Source: Mesorhizobium sp. CA8
GTDB lineage: Bacteria > Pseudomonadota > Alphaproteobacteria > Rhizobiales > Rhizobiaceae
Length of the DNA: 64,000 nucleotides
Assembly (NCBI RefSeq): GCF_020164955.1
Contig: NZ_JAIUHG010000028.1
Coordinates: 24,106-88,105 of the forward strand
Direction of reading: 5' to 3'
Shown here: positions 25,625-35,029 of the stretch, piece by piece
Layout of the letters: each line of letters starts with the position of its first letter
Numbering within the stretch: position 1 is the first letter of the stretch
Program-made: the position numbers and the translations under genes
The notes under the pieces: generated by a model
What the model was told of the DNA's origin: nothing
The model's database searches: none
The model's input: only the letters and a program-made list of their open reading frames with translations

Positions 25625-26518
25625 TTAGGAAACGATCAGCGTGCCGGCGCCGTGCTCGGTGAAGAGCTCGAGCAGCACCGAATGCGGCGTCTTGCCGTTG
25701 AGGATGACGACGCCCTCGACGCCGCGCTCGATCGCCTCGATGCAGGTCTCGACCTTGGGGATCATGCCGCCCGACACCGTGCCGTCCTTGATCAGCGCCC
25801 TGGCTTCGGCGACCGTCAGCTCGTCGATCAGCTTCTTGTTCTTGTCGAGCACGCCGGGCACGTCGGTGAGGAAGAGCAGGCGCGAGGCGCGGCAAGCGCC
25901 GGCGATCGCACCCGCGAACGTGTCGGCATTGATGTTGTAGGTGTGGCCGTCGCGGCCGGGGGCGACCGGCGCCAGCACCGGGATCATCTCCGAGCGCGCG
26001 AGAAGATCAAGCAACGTGCGGTCGACCTCGACCGGCTCGCCGACAAAGCCGAGATCGAGCACGCGCTCGATGTTGGAATCCGGGTCGATCATGGTCTTGC
26101 GCGCCTTTTCGGCGAACACCATGTTGCCGTCCTTGCCGCAGAGCCCGATCGCCCACTCGCCCTCGGCGTTGATCAGCGCCACGATCTCTTTGTTGATCGA
26201 GCCGGCCAGCACCATCTCGACGATCTCGACCGTCTTCTGGTCGGTGACGCGCAGGCCGCCCTCGAACTTGGATTCGATGCCCATCTTGGTGAGCATCGCG
26301 CCGATCTGCGGCCCGCCGCCATGCACGACGATCGGGTTGACCCCGGACTGTTTCAACAGCGCGATATCACGGGCGAACGCCTTGCCGAGCTCGGTATCGC
26401 CCATGGCATGCCCGCCATATTTCACCACCACCGTCTTGTTCTCGTAGCGCTGCATATAAGGCAGCGCGCGCGAGAGCAGCGCGGCCTGCATTTCGGCGGT
26501 GGCGGCGATGTCCGTCAT
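25625..26518 (-). CDS. argB: Acetylglutamate kinase
   Basis: A 297-residue amino acid kinase of arginine synthesis that phosphorylates N-acetylglutamate. Visible motifs are VVKYGGHAMG (about 28-37), VHGGGPQIG (about 64-72) and a C-terminal GGMIPKVETCIEA. An N-terminal helix (AALLSRALPYMQRYENK) suggests the hexameric, arginine-sensitive type. In many rhizobia argB directly follows engB; here the two are 11 kb apart. Confidence 0.97.
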   Translation of the reverse strand: MTDIAATAEMQAALLSRALPYMQRYENKTVVVKYGGHAMGDTELGKAFARDIALLKQSGVNPIVVHGGGPQIGAMLTKMGIESKFEGGLRVTDQKTVEIVEMVLAGSINKEIVALINAEGEWAIGLCGKDGNMVFAEKARKTMIDPDSNIERVLDLGFVGEPVEVDRTLLDLLARSEMIPVLAPVAPGRDGHTYNINADTFAGAIAGACRASRLLFLTDVPGVLDKNKKLIDELTVAEARALIKDGTVSGGMIPKVETCIEAIERGVEGVVILNGKTPHSVLLELFTEHGAGTLIVS

Positions 26519-26619
26519 CGATGTGATCTCGGCCTCTAGAAAGGGAACGGCGGGGTCTTAGCGGGAATTGGCGCAGGCCGCAAACGCCTTTGCGGTCACA
26601 ATGACGAAAACGTGTGTCG

Positions 26620-28116
26620 CTAAGCAGGCACCTTGAGCGGCGCGCGGCGCTTGAGCCATCCCGAAAGCTTCTCCATCTGCGCGGCGAAGGACAACAGCGT
26701 CTCCTCGTCGCCCGGCCGGCCGGCGGCCTGGATGCCGAGCGGCAGGCCGTCCGCCGTGACATGCACCGGCAGCGCGATCGAGGGCTGGCCGCTGACATTC
26801 TGGATCGCCGGCCAGTGGGTGAACCACAGGCTCTTGTCTATCAACTGGCCGAAGAACGACTTGACCTTGAGCAGGCCTGTCAGATGCAATTTGTCGAGCA
26901 GGTTCTCGAGGAACTCGTCCGCGCCCTTGGCGTCCATCGAACCGCAGGCCAGTGGCGGGTGCGCGATGACCGGCATCAGCACGGCGTCGAACCGGGCCGT
27001 CTCGTCGATCAACTGCCGCGCCGTGGCGTTGAGCCGCTGCACGGCCTCATAAACTTCGCCGGCGGACAGCATTTCGCCGCGACGGGCGAGCACGCGGGTC
27101 GCCCGCTCGACCTCGCCGGTCACCGGGCGGCCGACGCGCCGCGCCTCGGCCCGCATCGTGCCGGCAACGGCCGCGGCGACACTCCGGCAGAAATCAGCGA
27201 TGAAGTCGCGGCCGATGAAAGGCAGGTCGATCTCCTCCACCGTGTGGCCGCCTTCGCGGGCCAGCGCCACCGCGATGTCGAGCGCCTGGAGCGTCTCGGC
27301 CGAGATCGGCAGGCCGAGCGGCGACTTGCGGTAGACGGCGAGGCTGAGCTTGCCCGGGTCGCGCGCGGCGGCCGCGGCAAACGAGCCTTTCGGCGCGCGG
27401 GCAGCATAGGGCGAGAGCGGATCGGCGCCATGGGTGAGGTCGAGCAGCAGCGCGGTATCGCGCACCGAGCGGCTGACGGCGTGGTCGACGACCATGCCGT
27501 ACCAGCTTTCGCTGACGAGCGGCGTCAGCGGCACGCGGCCGCGCGAGGTCTTCAGGCCGACCAGCCCGCTGCAGGCCGAAGGCACGCGGATCGAGCCACC
27601 GCCGTCGGAAGCATGCGCCGCCGGCACAACGCCCGCGGCGACCAGCGCCGCCGAGCCGCCGGACGAGCCGCCCGTGGTGTGACCGGTGTTCCACGGGTTG
27701 CGGGTGATGCCGAAGCAGGCCGACTCCGTCATCAGCCTCAGCCCATGCTCGGGCGAGGTGCTGGTGGCGATCGGGATCAGCCCGGCGGCGAGATAGCGCT
27801 CGACCATCACCGAATTGAAATCGGCGGTGAAAGGCGGGATGCGGCTGCCGCCATGGATCGGCACGCCTTTGATGCCGATGCCGAGATCCTTGAGCGCGAA
27901 CGGCACGCCGGCCAGCGGCAGCGTGCGGTCGATCGTTCTGGCCCGCGCCCGCGCGTCATCGTAAAGCGGCGTGGCAATGGCATTGATGTCCGGCCTTGTC
28001 GCTTCTGCGCGCGCGATCGCCGCGTCGACCAGCTCCGGCGGCGAGATTTCATTCCTGTGTACAAGCTCGGCAAGTCCGATCGCATCCTGTTCCCAAAGCA
28101 CGCGCTCGATCGACAT
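26620..28116 (-). CDS. Amidase-signature family hydrolase
   Basis: A 498-residue enzyme with the Ser-cisSer-Lys triad: K76 (FALKDLG), S151 (GGSSGGSAA) and S175 (DGGGSIRVPS). It hydrolyses an amide or amide-like bond. It lacks the features that would mark it as GatA with certainty, and no gatB or gatC is near, so it is better called an amidase of unknown substrate. It is upstream of argB on the same strand, with 101 bases between them. Confidence 0.9.
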   Translation of the reverse strand: MSIERVLWEQDAIGLAELVHRNEISPPELVDAAIARAEATRPDINAIATPLYDDARARARTIDRTLPLAGVPFALKDLGIGIKGVPIHGGSRIPPFTADFNSVMVERYLAAGLIPIATSTSPEHGLRLMTESACFGITRNPWNTGHTTGGSSGGSAALVAAGVVPAAHASDGGGSIRVPSACSGLVGLKTSRGRVPLTPLVSESWYGMVVDHAVSRSVRDTALLLDLTHGADPLSPYAARAPKGSFAAAAARDPGKLSLAVYRKSPLGLPISAETLQALDIAVALAREGGHTVEEIDLPFIGRDFIADFCRSVAAAVAGTMRAEARRVGRPVTGEVERATRVLARRGEMLSAGEVYEAVQRLNATARQLIDETARFDAVLMPVIAHPPLACGSMDAKGADEFLENLLDKLHLTGLLKVKSFFGQLIDKSLWFTHWPAIQNVSGQPSIALPVHVTADGLPLGIQAAGRPGDEETLLSFAAQMEKLSGWLKRRAPLKVPA

Positions 28117-28256
28117 CGCCGCCCTCTTTTGGCGAAGACTATCTCATGAGCCTGTAAATCGGTATCGGGATTCGACAAGCCAATGGCACGACAACCTTGG
28201 GGGACGAGGCTCTCCGCGCCCGTTGCAATTAAATCGCAATCTTCTAATTTGCCGCC

Positions 28257-28796
28257 ATGGGGCCTCAGGACATCAGCAAGCTGATCGTCCGGACTTCGAT
28301 GAAGGACCGGGCTGCCTTCGATCTGCTCTACAAGCAGACCAGCGGGAAACTTTTCGGCGTCTGCCTTCGTGTCTTGAAGGACAGGGGAGATGCGGAAGAA
28401 GCGCTTCAGGAAGTCTTCGTCAAGATCTGGACGAAAGCGGATCGTTTCGCGGTTTCCGATCTGAGCCCGATTTCCTGGCTGGTGGCCATTGCGCGCAACC
28501 ATGCGATCGATCGCATCAGGGCGCGGCGCAGTCCTTCCGCCAACATCGACGCCGCCCTCGACGTCGCCGATCCGACGCCGGGACCCGAGGCCATGGCTGT
28601 GGCAGGCGGCGAGACCGAACGCATCCACCATTGCCTTGACGAGTTGGAGAAAGACCGGGCGGCGGCCGTCCGGGGCGCCTATCTGAGCGGCGAAAGCTAT
28701 GCCGAGCTGGCGGAGCGCTTCAAGATCCCACTGAACACGATGCGGACCTGGCTGCGGCGAAGCCTGCTCAAACTGAGAGAATGCCTGGAAAGATGA
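28257..28796 (+). CDS. ECF RNA polymerase sigma factor (SigK-like)
   Basis: A 179-residue sigma factor with region 2 (FDLLYKQTSGKLFGVCLRVL, EEALQEVFVKIW, SWLVAIARNHAIDRIR) and region 4 (YLSGESYAELAERFKIPLNTMRTWLRRSLLKLREC). It resembles the group that pairs with RskA-type anti-sigma factors, and such a gene follows with an overlapping start. Its regulon probably includes the fasciclin gene downstream, which has a matching ECF-like promoter. No clear ribosome site precedes the ATG, so the start may be the second Met. Confidence 0.9.
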   Translation: MGPQDISKLIVRTSMKDRAAFDLLYKQTSGKLFGVCLRVLKDRGDAEEALQEVFVKIWTKADRFAVSDLSPISWLVAIARNHAIDRIRARRSPSANIDAALDVADPTPGPEAMAVAGGETERIHHCLDELEKDRAAAVRGAYLSGESYAELAERFKIPLNTMRTWLRRSLLKLRECLER

Positions 28797-29509
28797 CGCT
28801 GGCGCAAGACAACGGACCGGACGGTGGAGGCGACGACCTACTCGCCGCCGAATACGTTCTTGGCGTTCTGGCCGCCGACGAACGCCAGATCGCATCCCGT
28901 CGCATCGACACCGAGACAGAATTCGCCCGCCTGGTCGAAGCCTGGGAGGTCCACTTTGCGCCGATGGCCGCCGCCTATGCCGCGGTCGAGCCGCCGGCTT
29001 CTGTCAAGGCGGCGATCGATCGGCGCCTGTTTGCGTCGCCCGTCTCCACGGCGCCCGGCGGCGGCCTCTGGGCGAGCCTTGCCTTCTGGCGCGGCCTCGC
29101 CGCCGCGGCCATTGCCGCCCTGGCCGTCTATGTCGCGCTGCCTTACGTCAATCCGCCGGTCCAGGTGCCCGAGACCAGGCTGGTCGCCTCTCTGGCCGCC
29201 GACAACAGCAACGTCAAATATCTTGCGGTTTATGACGCCGCCCGTCATGAGGTCGGCCTGTCGCTGGTCTCCGGCGACCGCGGCGCCGGCAAGGATTTCG
29301 AATTGTGGATGATCGAAGGCAAGAACGCGCCGGTCTCGATGGGCGTCATCCCCGCCGGCCCGACCGCGCGCATGCCGGTCACGCCCGCCGTCCAGCAGAA
29401 GCTCGCGCAAGGCGCCGTGCTCGCCGTCAGCCTCGAGCCGGCCGGCGGTTCGCCGACCGGCCAGCCTACCGGTCCGGTTGTTGCTGCAGGCGACCTGAAG
29501 GGCATCTGA
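28793..29509 (+). CDS. RskA-type anti-sigma factor
   Basis: About 238 residues. An N-terminal anti-sigma helix bundle (LLAAEYVLGVLAADER) is followed by one membrane helix (about 100-120, GLAAAAIAALAVYVALP) and a periplasmic RskA domain ending in EPAGGSPTGQPTGPVV. It should hold the sigma factor at the membrane until an envelope signal. The ATG at 28793 overlaps the sigma stop by four bases and has GGAAAG before it; an earlier ATG at 28781 is less likely. Confidence 0.88.
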   Translation: MTLAQDNGPDGGGDDLLAAEYVLGVLAADERQIASRRIDTETEFARLVEAWEVHFAPMAAAYAAVEPPASVKAAIDRRLFASPVSTAPGGGLWASLAFWRGLAAAAIAALAVYVALPYVNPPVQVPETRLVASLAADNSNVKYLAVYDAARHEVGLSLVSGDRGAGKDFELWMIEGKNAPVSMGVIPAGPTARMPVTPAVQQKLAQGAVLAVSLEPAGGSPTGQPTGPVVAAGDLKGI

Positions 29510-29638
29510 CCCTGATCGTGACATCATCAAAGACTAATGAAGTCTATATCATATCTTGTTTGGATAGGGAAAGTTCGCTATCGCCGCCCGGCGGGGCGGA
29601 CAAAATGAAGCGCCCCGAATAAAATCGCGCGACATTCG

Positions 29639-29663
29639 TGAAACTAACCTCTTTCGATCCCGT
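29639..29663 (+). promoter_or_regulatory. Candidate ECF promoter for fasciclin gene
   Basis: TGAAAC (29639-29644) stands 16 bases before CGT (29661-29663), the AAC/CGT spacing common to ECF promoters. It is 50 bases before the fasciclin start. Recognition by the adjacent SigK-like factor is inferred. Confidence 0.45.
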
Positions 29664-29714
29664 ATCTCCTCGCGTTCCCAAGACGGGAAGAAACAACCAG
29701 AGGAGACTGACACC

Positions 29715-30272
29715 ATGCGCAAACTCGCCACCCTTTTGCTTGCCTCCACACTCGGCCTTTCGGCGCTCGGCGCCGTTGCTTACGCCGCCAATCCCATGGT
29801 CGGCGGCGCGCCGATGTATGCGAAGAAGAACATCATCGAGAATGCCGTAAATTCGAAGGACCACACCACGCTGGTCGCCGCCGTCAAGGCCGCCGGCCTC
29901 GTCGACACGCTGCAGGGCGCCGGTCCCTTCACCGTCTTCGCGCCGACCAACGAAGCCTTTGCGGCGCTGCCCGCCGGCACGGTCGACACGCTGCTCAAGC
30001 CCGAGAACAAGGACAAGCTGACCAGGGTGCTCACCTGCCATGTCATCGCCGCCAAGGCGCTGGCCACCGATGTCGCCAAGATGGCCAAGGCCGATGGCGG
30101 CGCGCACCAAGTCAAGACCGTCGGCGGCTGCGGGCTGACGCTGAAGGCGGAGAAGGGCAAGGTCACCGTCACCGACGAGAACGGCAATGTCGCCCATGTC
30201 ACCATCGCCGACGTCCGCCAGTCGAACGGCGTCATCCACGTCATCGACAAGGTTCTCTTGCCGAAGATGTAA
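29715..30272 (+). CDS. Secreted fasciclin (FAS1) domain protein
   Basis: A 185-residue protein with a signal peptide (about 1-25, ending AVAYA) and one FAS1 domain (about 38-184). The H1 motif is GPFTVFAPTNEAFAALP; the second is DVRQSNGVIHVIDKVLLP. FAS1 proteins mediate adhesion or carbohydrate contact. It lies in a cluster with a sigma/anti-sigma pair and an exported MsrB, so it is probably part of an envelope stress response. Two Cys residues (in LTCHV and GGCG) could form a disulfide. Confidence 0.93.
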   Translation: MRKLATLLLASTLGLSALGAVAYAANPMVGGAPMYAKKNIIENAVNSKDHTTLVAAVKAAGLVDTLQGAGPFTVFAPTNEAFAALPAGTVDTLLKPENKDKLTRVLTCHVIAAKALATDVAKMAKADGGAHQVKTVGGCGLTLKAEKGKVTVTDENGNVAHVTIADVRQSNGVIHVIDKVLLPKM

Positions 30273-30347
30273 CAAAGCGGACCTAGCCGGCGAAGACATG
30301 GCTGAGCGCCGGCCGCGACATTCAAGATCGCGCCGCCGGCAAGAGTG

Positions 30348-30382
30348 TGCTCCGCGCCGTTCCATAGAGGAGGCGCGGAGCA
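30348..30382. repeat. Hairpin between fasciclin and msrB genes
   Basis: Perfect 11-base arms TGCTCCGCGCC (30348-30358) and GGCGCGGAGCA (30372-30382) flank a 13-base loop. No T-run follows, so it is more likely a processing or stability element than a strong terminator. A GGAATTGC-family repeat remnant starts about 10 bases downstream. Confidence 0.5.
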
Positions 30383-30499
30383 GCAGCCGGAGCCAGGAAG
30401 GTTTCTGTCCGGAATTGCTCGACCAGGAGATGGGGCGTCACCGGCTTTTGATTTCCGGACGGCGCTCTATCTTGGCAAAATGCGTCAGGAGGAACGGCC

Positions 30500-31003
<504 letters not shown>

Positions 31004-31017
31004 TCTCTCCAAAAGAA

Positions 31018-31051
31018 TGACCCCGGAAATCGTCGCCGATTTCCGGGGTCA
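31018..31051 (-). terminator. Rho-independent terminator of the EmrAB operon
   Basis: A perfect 14-base stem, TGACCCCGGAAATC (31018-31031) and its complement (31038-31051), with a 6-base loop. On the minus strand it is followed by TTCTTTT. It lies 35 bases past the EmrB stop and may also end msrB transcription from the other side. Confidence 0.85.
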
Positions 31052-31085
31052 CGCGTTGAGGAAACCAGGCGGGGGTTCCGGCTCC

Positions 31086-32699
31086 TCAATGGCCTCCGCC
31101 GCCACCGCCGCGCTGCTGCGCCGGCTTGTTGATGAACAGCACGAAAAATCCGAGCGAGGCGAAGAGCACGGTCAGCATCATGAACACGTCCATGAAGGAC
31201 AAAAGCGCCGCCTGCTGGTGCACCATGCCCGATAGCTTCGAGACCGCAGCGCTTGTGGCGTCGAGGCCAGCGGTCTGCTCGAAATTCCGCGTCATGTTCT
31301 GCAGCTTGGTCTGCGCCGCCTCGCTGCCCCACTGCACATGCTCGGAGAGCCGCGCATAGTGGAAGGCGTTGCGGTCGATCAGCACCGTGTTGATCACCGC
31401 GAGGCCGACGGCGCCGCCGAGGTTGCGGGTCAGGTTGAACAGGCCCGACGCATTCTTCAGCCGCTCCGGCGGCAAGGTGCCGAGCGCGATGTTGTTGATC
31501 GGCACCATGCACAGCATCATCGAGCAGCCGCGCAGGATCTGCGGGATCAACAGCTCATAGAAATCCCAGTCGGCGGTGAGATGCGTCATCCACCAGGTGC
31601 CGGTGGCGAAACCCACGAAGCCGATCATCATCATCAGCCTGAGATCGATCTTGTTCGACAGGATGCCGGCGACGGGCGCGGTGAAGAACATCGCCAGACC
31701 GCTGACGAACAGCGCCTCGCCGATCATCATCGAATCGTAGCCGCGGATGCGCCCGAGGAACACCGGATAGAGATAGGTGAGCCCGTAAAGCCCGATGCCG
31801 ACGACGAAGGAGAACAGCGAACCGAAGGCGAAGTTGACGTTGCTGAAGGCCCTCAGATCGACGATCGGTTCCTCGGCGGTGAAGACGCGCCAGAAGAAGA
31901 TGACGCCGCCGACGGTCATGATGATGGCGCAGGCAAAAACCGCCGGCTCCTGCAGCCAGTCATGGTTCGGGCCTTCCTCCAGCACATATTCCATGCAGCC
32001 GAGGAAAGCGGCCATGCCGATCAGGCCCCACCAGTCGAACTTGGAGAACAGTTTCAGGTTGGGCTTGTCGAAATCGATCAGCGACCAGGCTGCCGTCGCC
32101 ACCAGAATGCCGGGCACGACATTGATCAGGAACAGCCAGTGCCAGGACATGGCATGGCTGATATAGCCGCCCACCGTCGGGCCGATCGTCGGCGCCAGCG
32201 TCGCCACCAGGCCGATCATCGGCGAGACGACGGCGCGCTTGGAGGGCGGGAAGATGGTGAAGGCGGCCGCGAACACGCTGGGGATCATGCCGCCGCCGAT
32301 GAAACCCTGGATGGCGCGGTAGACGATCATCTGGTCGATATTGGTGGCGGTGGCAGCGAGCGCGCTGGCCGCGGTGAAGCCGACCGCCGCGGTGGTGAAC
32401 AGCACGCGCGTCGACAGCATGCGGCTGAGGAAGCCCGACAGCGGGATCATCACCACCTCGGCGATCAGATAGGCGGTCTGCACCCACGGGATCTCGTCGG
32501 AGCTGGCGCTCAGGCCCGCCTGGATTTCCGATAGCGAGGCCGAGACGATCTGGATGTCGAGGATCGCCATGAACATGCCGAACACCATCGCCAGGAAGGC
32601 GACGACGCGGCGCACAGGCATATGGTCCGCGGGCAGGGCCGGCGCGGCAGCGACCGGACGTGCGGGCATTGCTCCTGCGGTGATGGTTGCGGTTGCCAT
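31086..32699 (-). CDS. EmrB/QacA-type MFS multidrug efflux permease
   Basis: A 537-residue, 14-helix DHA2 transporter. It shows the TM1 motif FMAILDIQIVSASL, motif A-like GFLSRMLSTRVLF, motif C in LVATLAPTIGPTVGGYI, and a soluble Gly/His tail. It exports drugs or toxic compounds by proton antiport and is paired with an EmrA-type adaptor gene 120 bases upstream on the same strand. The substrate is unknown. Confidence 0.92.
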   Translation of the reverse strand: MATATITAGAMPARPVAAAPALPADHMPVRRVVAFLAMVFGMFMAILDIQIVSASLSEIQAGLSASSDEIPWVQTAYLIAEVVMIPLSGFLSRMLSTRVLFTTAAVGFTAASALAATATNIDQMIVYRAIQGFIGGGMIPSVFAAAFTIFPPSKRAVVSPMIGLVATLAPTIGPTVGGYISHAMSWHWLFLINVVPGILVATAAWSLIDFDKPNLKLFSKFDWWGLIGMAAFLGCMEYVLEEGPNHDWLQEPAVFACAIIMTVGGVIFFWRVFTAEEPIVDLRAFSNVNFAFGSLFSFVVGIGLYGLTYLYPVFLGRIRGYDSMMIGEALFVSGLAMFFTAPVAGILSNKIDLRLMMMIGFVGFATGTWWMTHLTADWDFYELLIPQILRGCSMMLCMVPINNIALGTLPPERLKNASGLFNLTRNLGGAVGLAVINTVLIDRNAFHYARLSEHVQWGSEAAQTKLQNMTRNFEQTAGLDATSAAVSKLSGMVHQQAALLSFMDVFMMLTVLFASLGFFVLFINKPAQQRGGGGGGH

Positions 32700-32819
32700 G
32701 TCATGGCCTCCCTAGGCAAGTCTCGAGGACAGGCGCGTGGCGGTCCCGGATTGCCTCGAAACGGATAAAGCAGGCTGGGCGGCTCGGCGCTCGCGAATGG
32801 CCACCGAACCGCCCCCCAA

Positions 32820-34013
32820 TCAGTTGGTCGTCGAGGCCGGCGCGGTGCGGCTGTCGACCGCGACGACGACGCTCAAGCCGGCGCGCAGCTTGCCGGTCTT
32901 CAAGACGTCGGCCGGCACGTCGATGCGCACGGGCACGCGCTGAACCACCTTGGTGAAGTTGCCAGTGGCGTTTTCCGGCGGCAGCAGCGAGAACACCGCG
33001 CCCGAAGCCGGCGCCAGCGAGGAGACCGTGCCTTCGAAGGTCTGCCCGTCGATCGCGTCGACGGTGATGCGCACCTTCTCGCCGGGCACCATGCGGCCAA
33101 GCTGCGTCTCCTTGAAGTTGCCGACGATGTAGAGCTTGTCCATCGGCACAACGACGGCGAGCTTCTGGCCGGGGCTGACGAGGTCGCCTTGCTCGACAGA
33201 GCGGTTGCCGACGACGCCGTCATAGGGCGCCTTCAGCACGGTGAAGGAGAGGTCGCGCAGGGCCTTGTCGCGGGTGAGCTGCAGCGAGGCAAGCGTCGAG
33301 GCCGACTCCGCGCGCTGCGCTTCCAGCACGCCGATATTGGCCTGCGCCGCGGCGATCTGCGCGTCGGCGCCGACAAGGGCAGCCTTGGCCTGGTCGAGCG
33401 CGGTCTGCGCGTCATCGAGCTGCGCCTGCGTACCGACATGGGTCTTGACCAGCTGCGCCGCGCGGTCCTGGGCGCGCGCCGCATTGTCGGCGGCGGCCTG
33501 ATCCGCGATCTTCTGCGCCTGGGCCTGCGACAGCGAAGCCTGGGCGGCCTTGGTCTGGGCGTCGATGCGGTCGAGCGTCTTCGCCAAGGTGGCGATCTGC
33601 GCCTCGGCCTGGGCGACCGCGATCTTGTAGTCGCCATTGTCGATGACGAACAGCGGATCGCCGGCCTTGACCTTTTGGTTCTCGCTCACCAGCACCTTGT
33701 CGATGTAACCGGATATTTTCGGCGACACGAACGACATATCGGCCTGGACATAGGCGTCGTCGGTGGAGATCATGAACCGACCGTCGGTCCAATAGTTATA
33801 CCCGTACCAGGAGCCGGCGCCGAGCAGGGCAAGGCCGATGATCGGCAAAAGGAAAGAGCGGACAGAGCGCTTTTTCTTGGCCGGTGCTTCAGCCGCGGGT
33901 GTCGCAACGGGAGCGGCGGGCTGGACAGGAACTTCCGGCGCTTCGGTCGAAGGCTGGACCTTGGCGTTGGGAAAAGAGCGGACTTCGGCGGTGGCGGGCG
34001 CGTTCGAGGACAT
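32820..34013 (-). CDS. EmrA-type HlyD membrane fusion protein
   Basis: A 397-residue adaptor with a Pro/Ala-rich cytoplasmic N-terminus, one membrane helix (about 52-70, FLLPIIGLALLGAGSWYGY), a lipoyl half (TDDAYVQADMSFVSPKISGYI), a long coiled coil (about 135-255) and a barrel domain (YIVGNFKETQLGRMVPGEKV). It links EmrB to an outer-membrane channel. Expression is likely controlled by the divergent TetR protein; one operator half-set lies 30 bases before its start. Confidence 0.92.
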   Translation of the reverse strand: MSSNAPATAEVRSFPNAKVQPSTEAPEVPVQPAAPVATPAAEAPAKKKRSVRSFLLPIIGLALLGAGSWYGYNYWTDGRFMISTDDAYVQADMSFVSPKISGYIDKVLVSENQKVKAGDPLFVIDNGDYKIAVAQAEAQIATLAKTLDRIDAQTKAAQASLSQAQAQKIADQAAADNAARAQDRAAQLVKTHVGTQAQLDDAQTALDQAKAALVGADAQIAAAQANIGVLEAQRAESASTLASLQLTRDKALRDLSFTVLKAPYDGVVGNRSVEQGDLVSPGQKLAVVVPMDKLYIVGNFKETQLGRMVPGEKVRITVDAIDGQTFEGTVSSLAPASGAVFSLLPPENATGNFTKVVQRVPVRIDVPADVLKTGKLRAGLSVVVAVDSRTAPASTTN

Positions 34014-34042
34014 AGCGATCTCTCTGGAATGTCAGTCAGACT

Positions 34043-34122
34043 GAACCGTTCGGTTCGAATTGGAGATTGACATAGCGCGGAAAGAGGACCATATCAAGAG
34101 GAAATCGAACCGAGCGGTTCGA
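34043..34122. promoter_or_regulatory. Paired TetR operators between emrA-like gene and its repressor
   Basis: Two sites share GAACCG-N2-CGGTTC: 34043-34056 (centre TT) and 34105-34122 (centre AG, arms extended to TCGAACCG/CGGTTCGA). One lies close to each divergent start codon. This is the classic arrangement for a TetR repressor controlling its own gene and a pump operon. Confidence 0.75.
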
Positions 34123-34146
34123 AATATTTTTCAAGGAACGACTTCC

Positions 34147-34845
34147 ATGGTCGACACGACAGCCGGTAGCGATCTGCTCGACTTACGCAAGGGCCGCCCG
34201 GCGGCCGGGCAGGATCCCGTAAAAAGGGCCCAGATCATCGAGGGCGCCCGCCGCGTCTTTATAGACAAGGGCTTTGAAGCGGCCTCGATGAACGACATCA
34301 CGCGCGAGGCCGGCGTCTCCAAGGGCACGATCTACGTCTATTTCGAGAACAAGGAAGAGCTGTTCGAGGCGCTCATCGAGGAAGAGCGCGGCACCATCTT
34401 CAAGAACATGTATGAAGTGCTCGACCATTTCGACGACCTGCGCAAGACGCTGGTGAAGTTCGGCACCGTGCTTTCGCTGAAGATCACCTCGGCCAAAGTC
34501 ATCCAGGCCCAGCGCACCGTGGTCGGCGCGGCCGATCGGATTCCGGAGCTTGGCGCGCGCTTCTACGAACGCGGTCCCAAGCGCGGCCACGACAAGGTCA
34601 TGGCCTTCCTCAACGAAGCCGTCGAACGCGGCCTGCTTCAGATCGCCGACGTCGACCTTGCCGCCTACCAGTTCACCGAGCTTTGCCTCGCCGGCCTGTT
34701 CCGCCAGTGCATCTTTTCCTATCGCACGAAAGCGCCGAGCCAGGCGGAGATCGAGCACGTCGTGACGTCCGGCGTCGAAGTGTTTCTCAAGGCCTATGCC
34801 ACGGAAAAATTCTTCGCCGAGGAACGGGCGTTGCAATCGGCCTGA
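34147..34845 (+). CDS. TetR-family repressor of the EmrAB-like pump
   Basis: A 232-residue protein. The TetR helix-turn-helix is about residues 47-66 (SMNDITREAGVSKGTIYVYF), with a C-terminal AcrR-like helical ligand domain. The ATG at 34147 has AAGGAA upstream; in-frame codons before it include the operator and are unlikely to be translated. It is divergent from the pump genes, and the operator pair between them supports direct repression. Confidence 0.92.
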   Translation: MVDTTAGSDLLDLRKGRPAAGQDPVKRAQIIEGARRVFIDKGFEAASMNDITREAGVSKGTIYVYFENKEELFEALIEEERGTIFKNMYEVLDHFDDLRKTLVKFGTVLSLKITSAKVIQAQRTVVGAADRIPELGARFYERGPKRGHDKVMAFLNEAVERGLLQIADVDLAAYQFTELCLAGLFRQCIFSYRTKAPSQAEIEHVVTSGVEVFLKAYATEKFFAEERALQSA

Positions 34846-35029
34846 CCGTTCGGGCATGCGGATTCCGGAGCGCAAAGGGCGAAGCTGAAGGGTCGCGAGG
34901 CGTCGCCGCGAAATCCATCGGTGCGGTCTGCCTCGACCGCGAAGACCGGCCTGAAGACCCCCCTCTCAAAATATCGATCGGCATCGTCCGGCAGGCGCTT
35001 TCGGAAGGACCTGTTAACCATCGCTTCCT

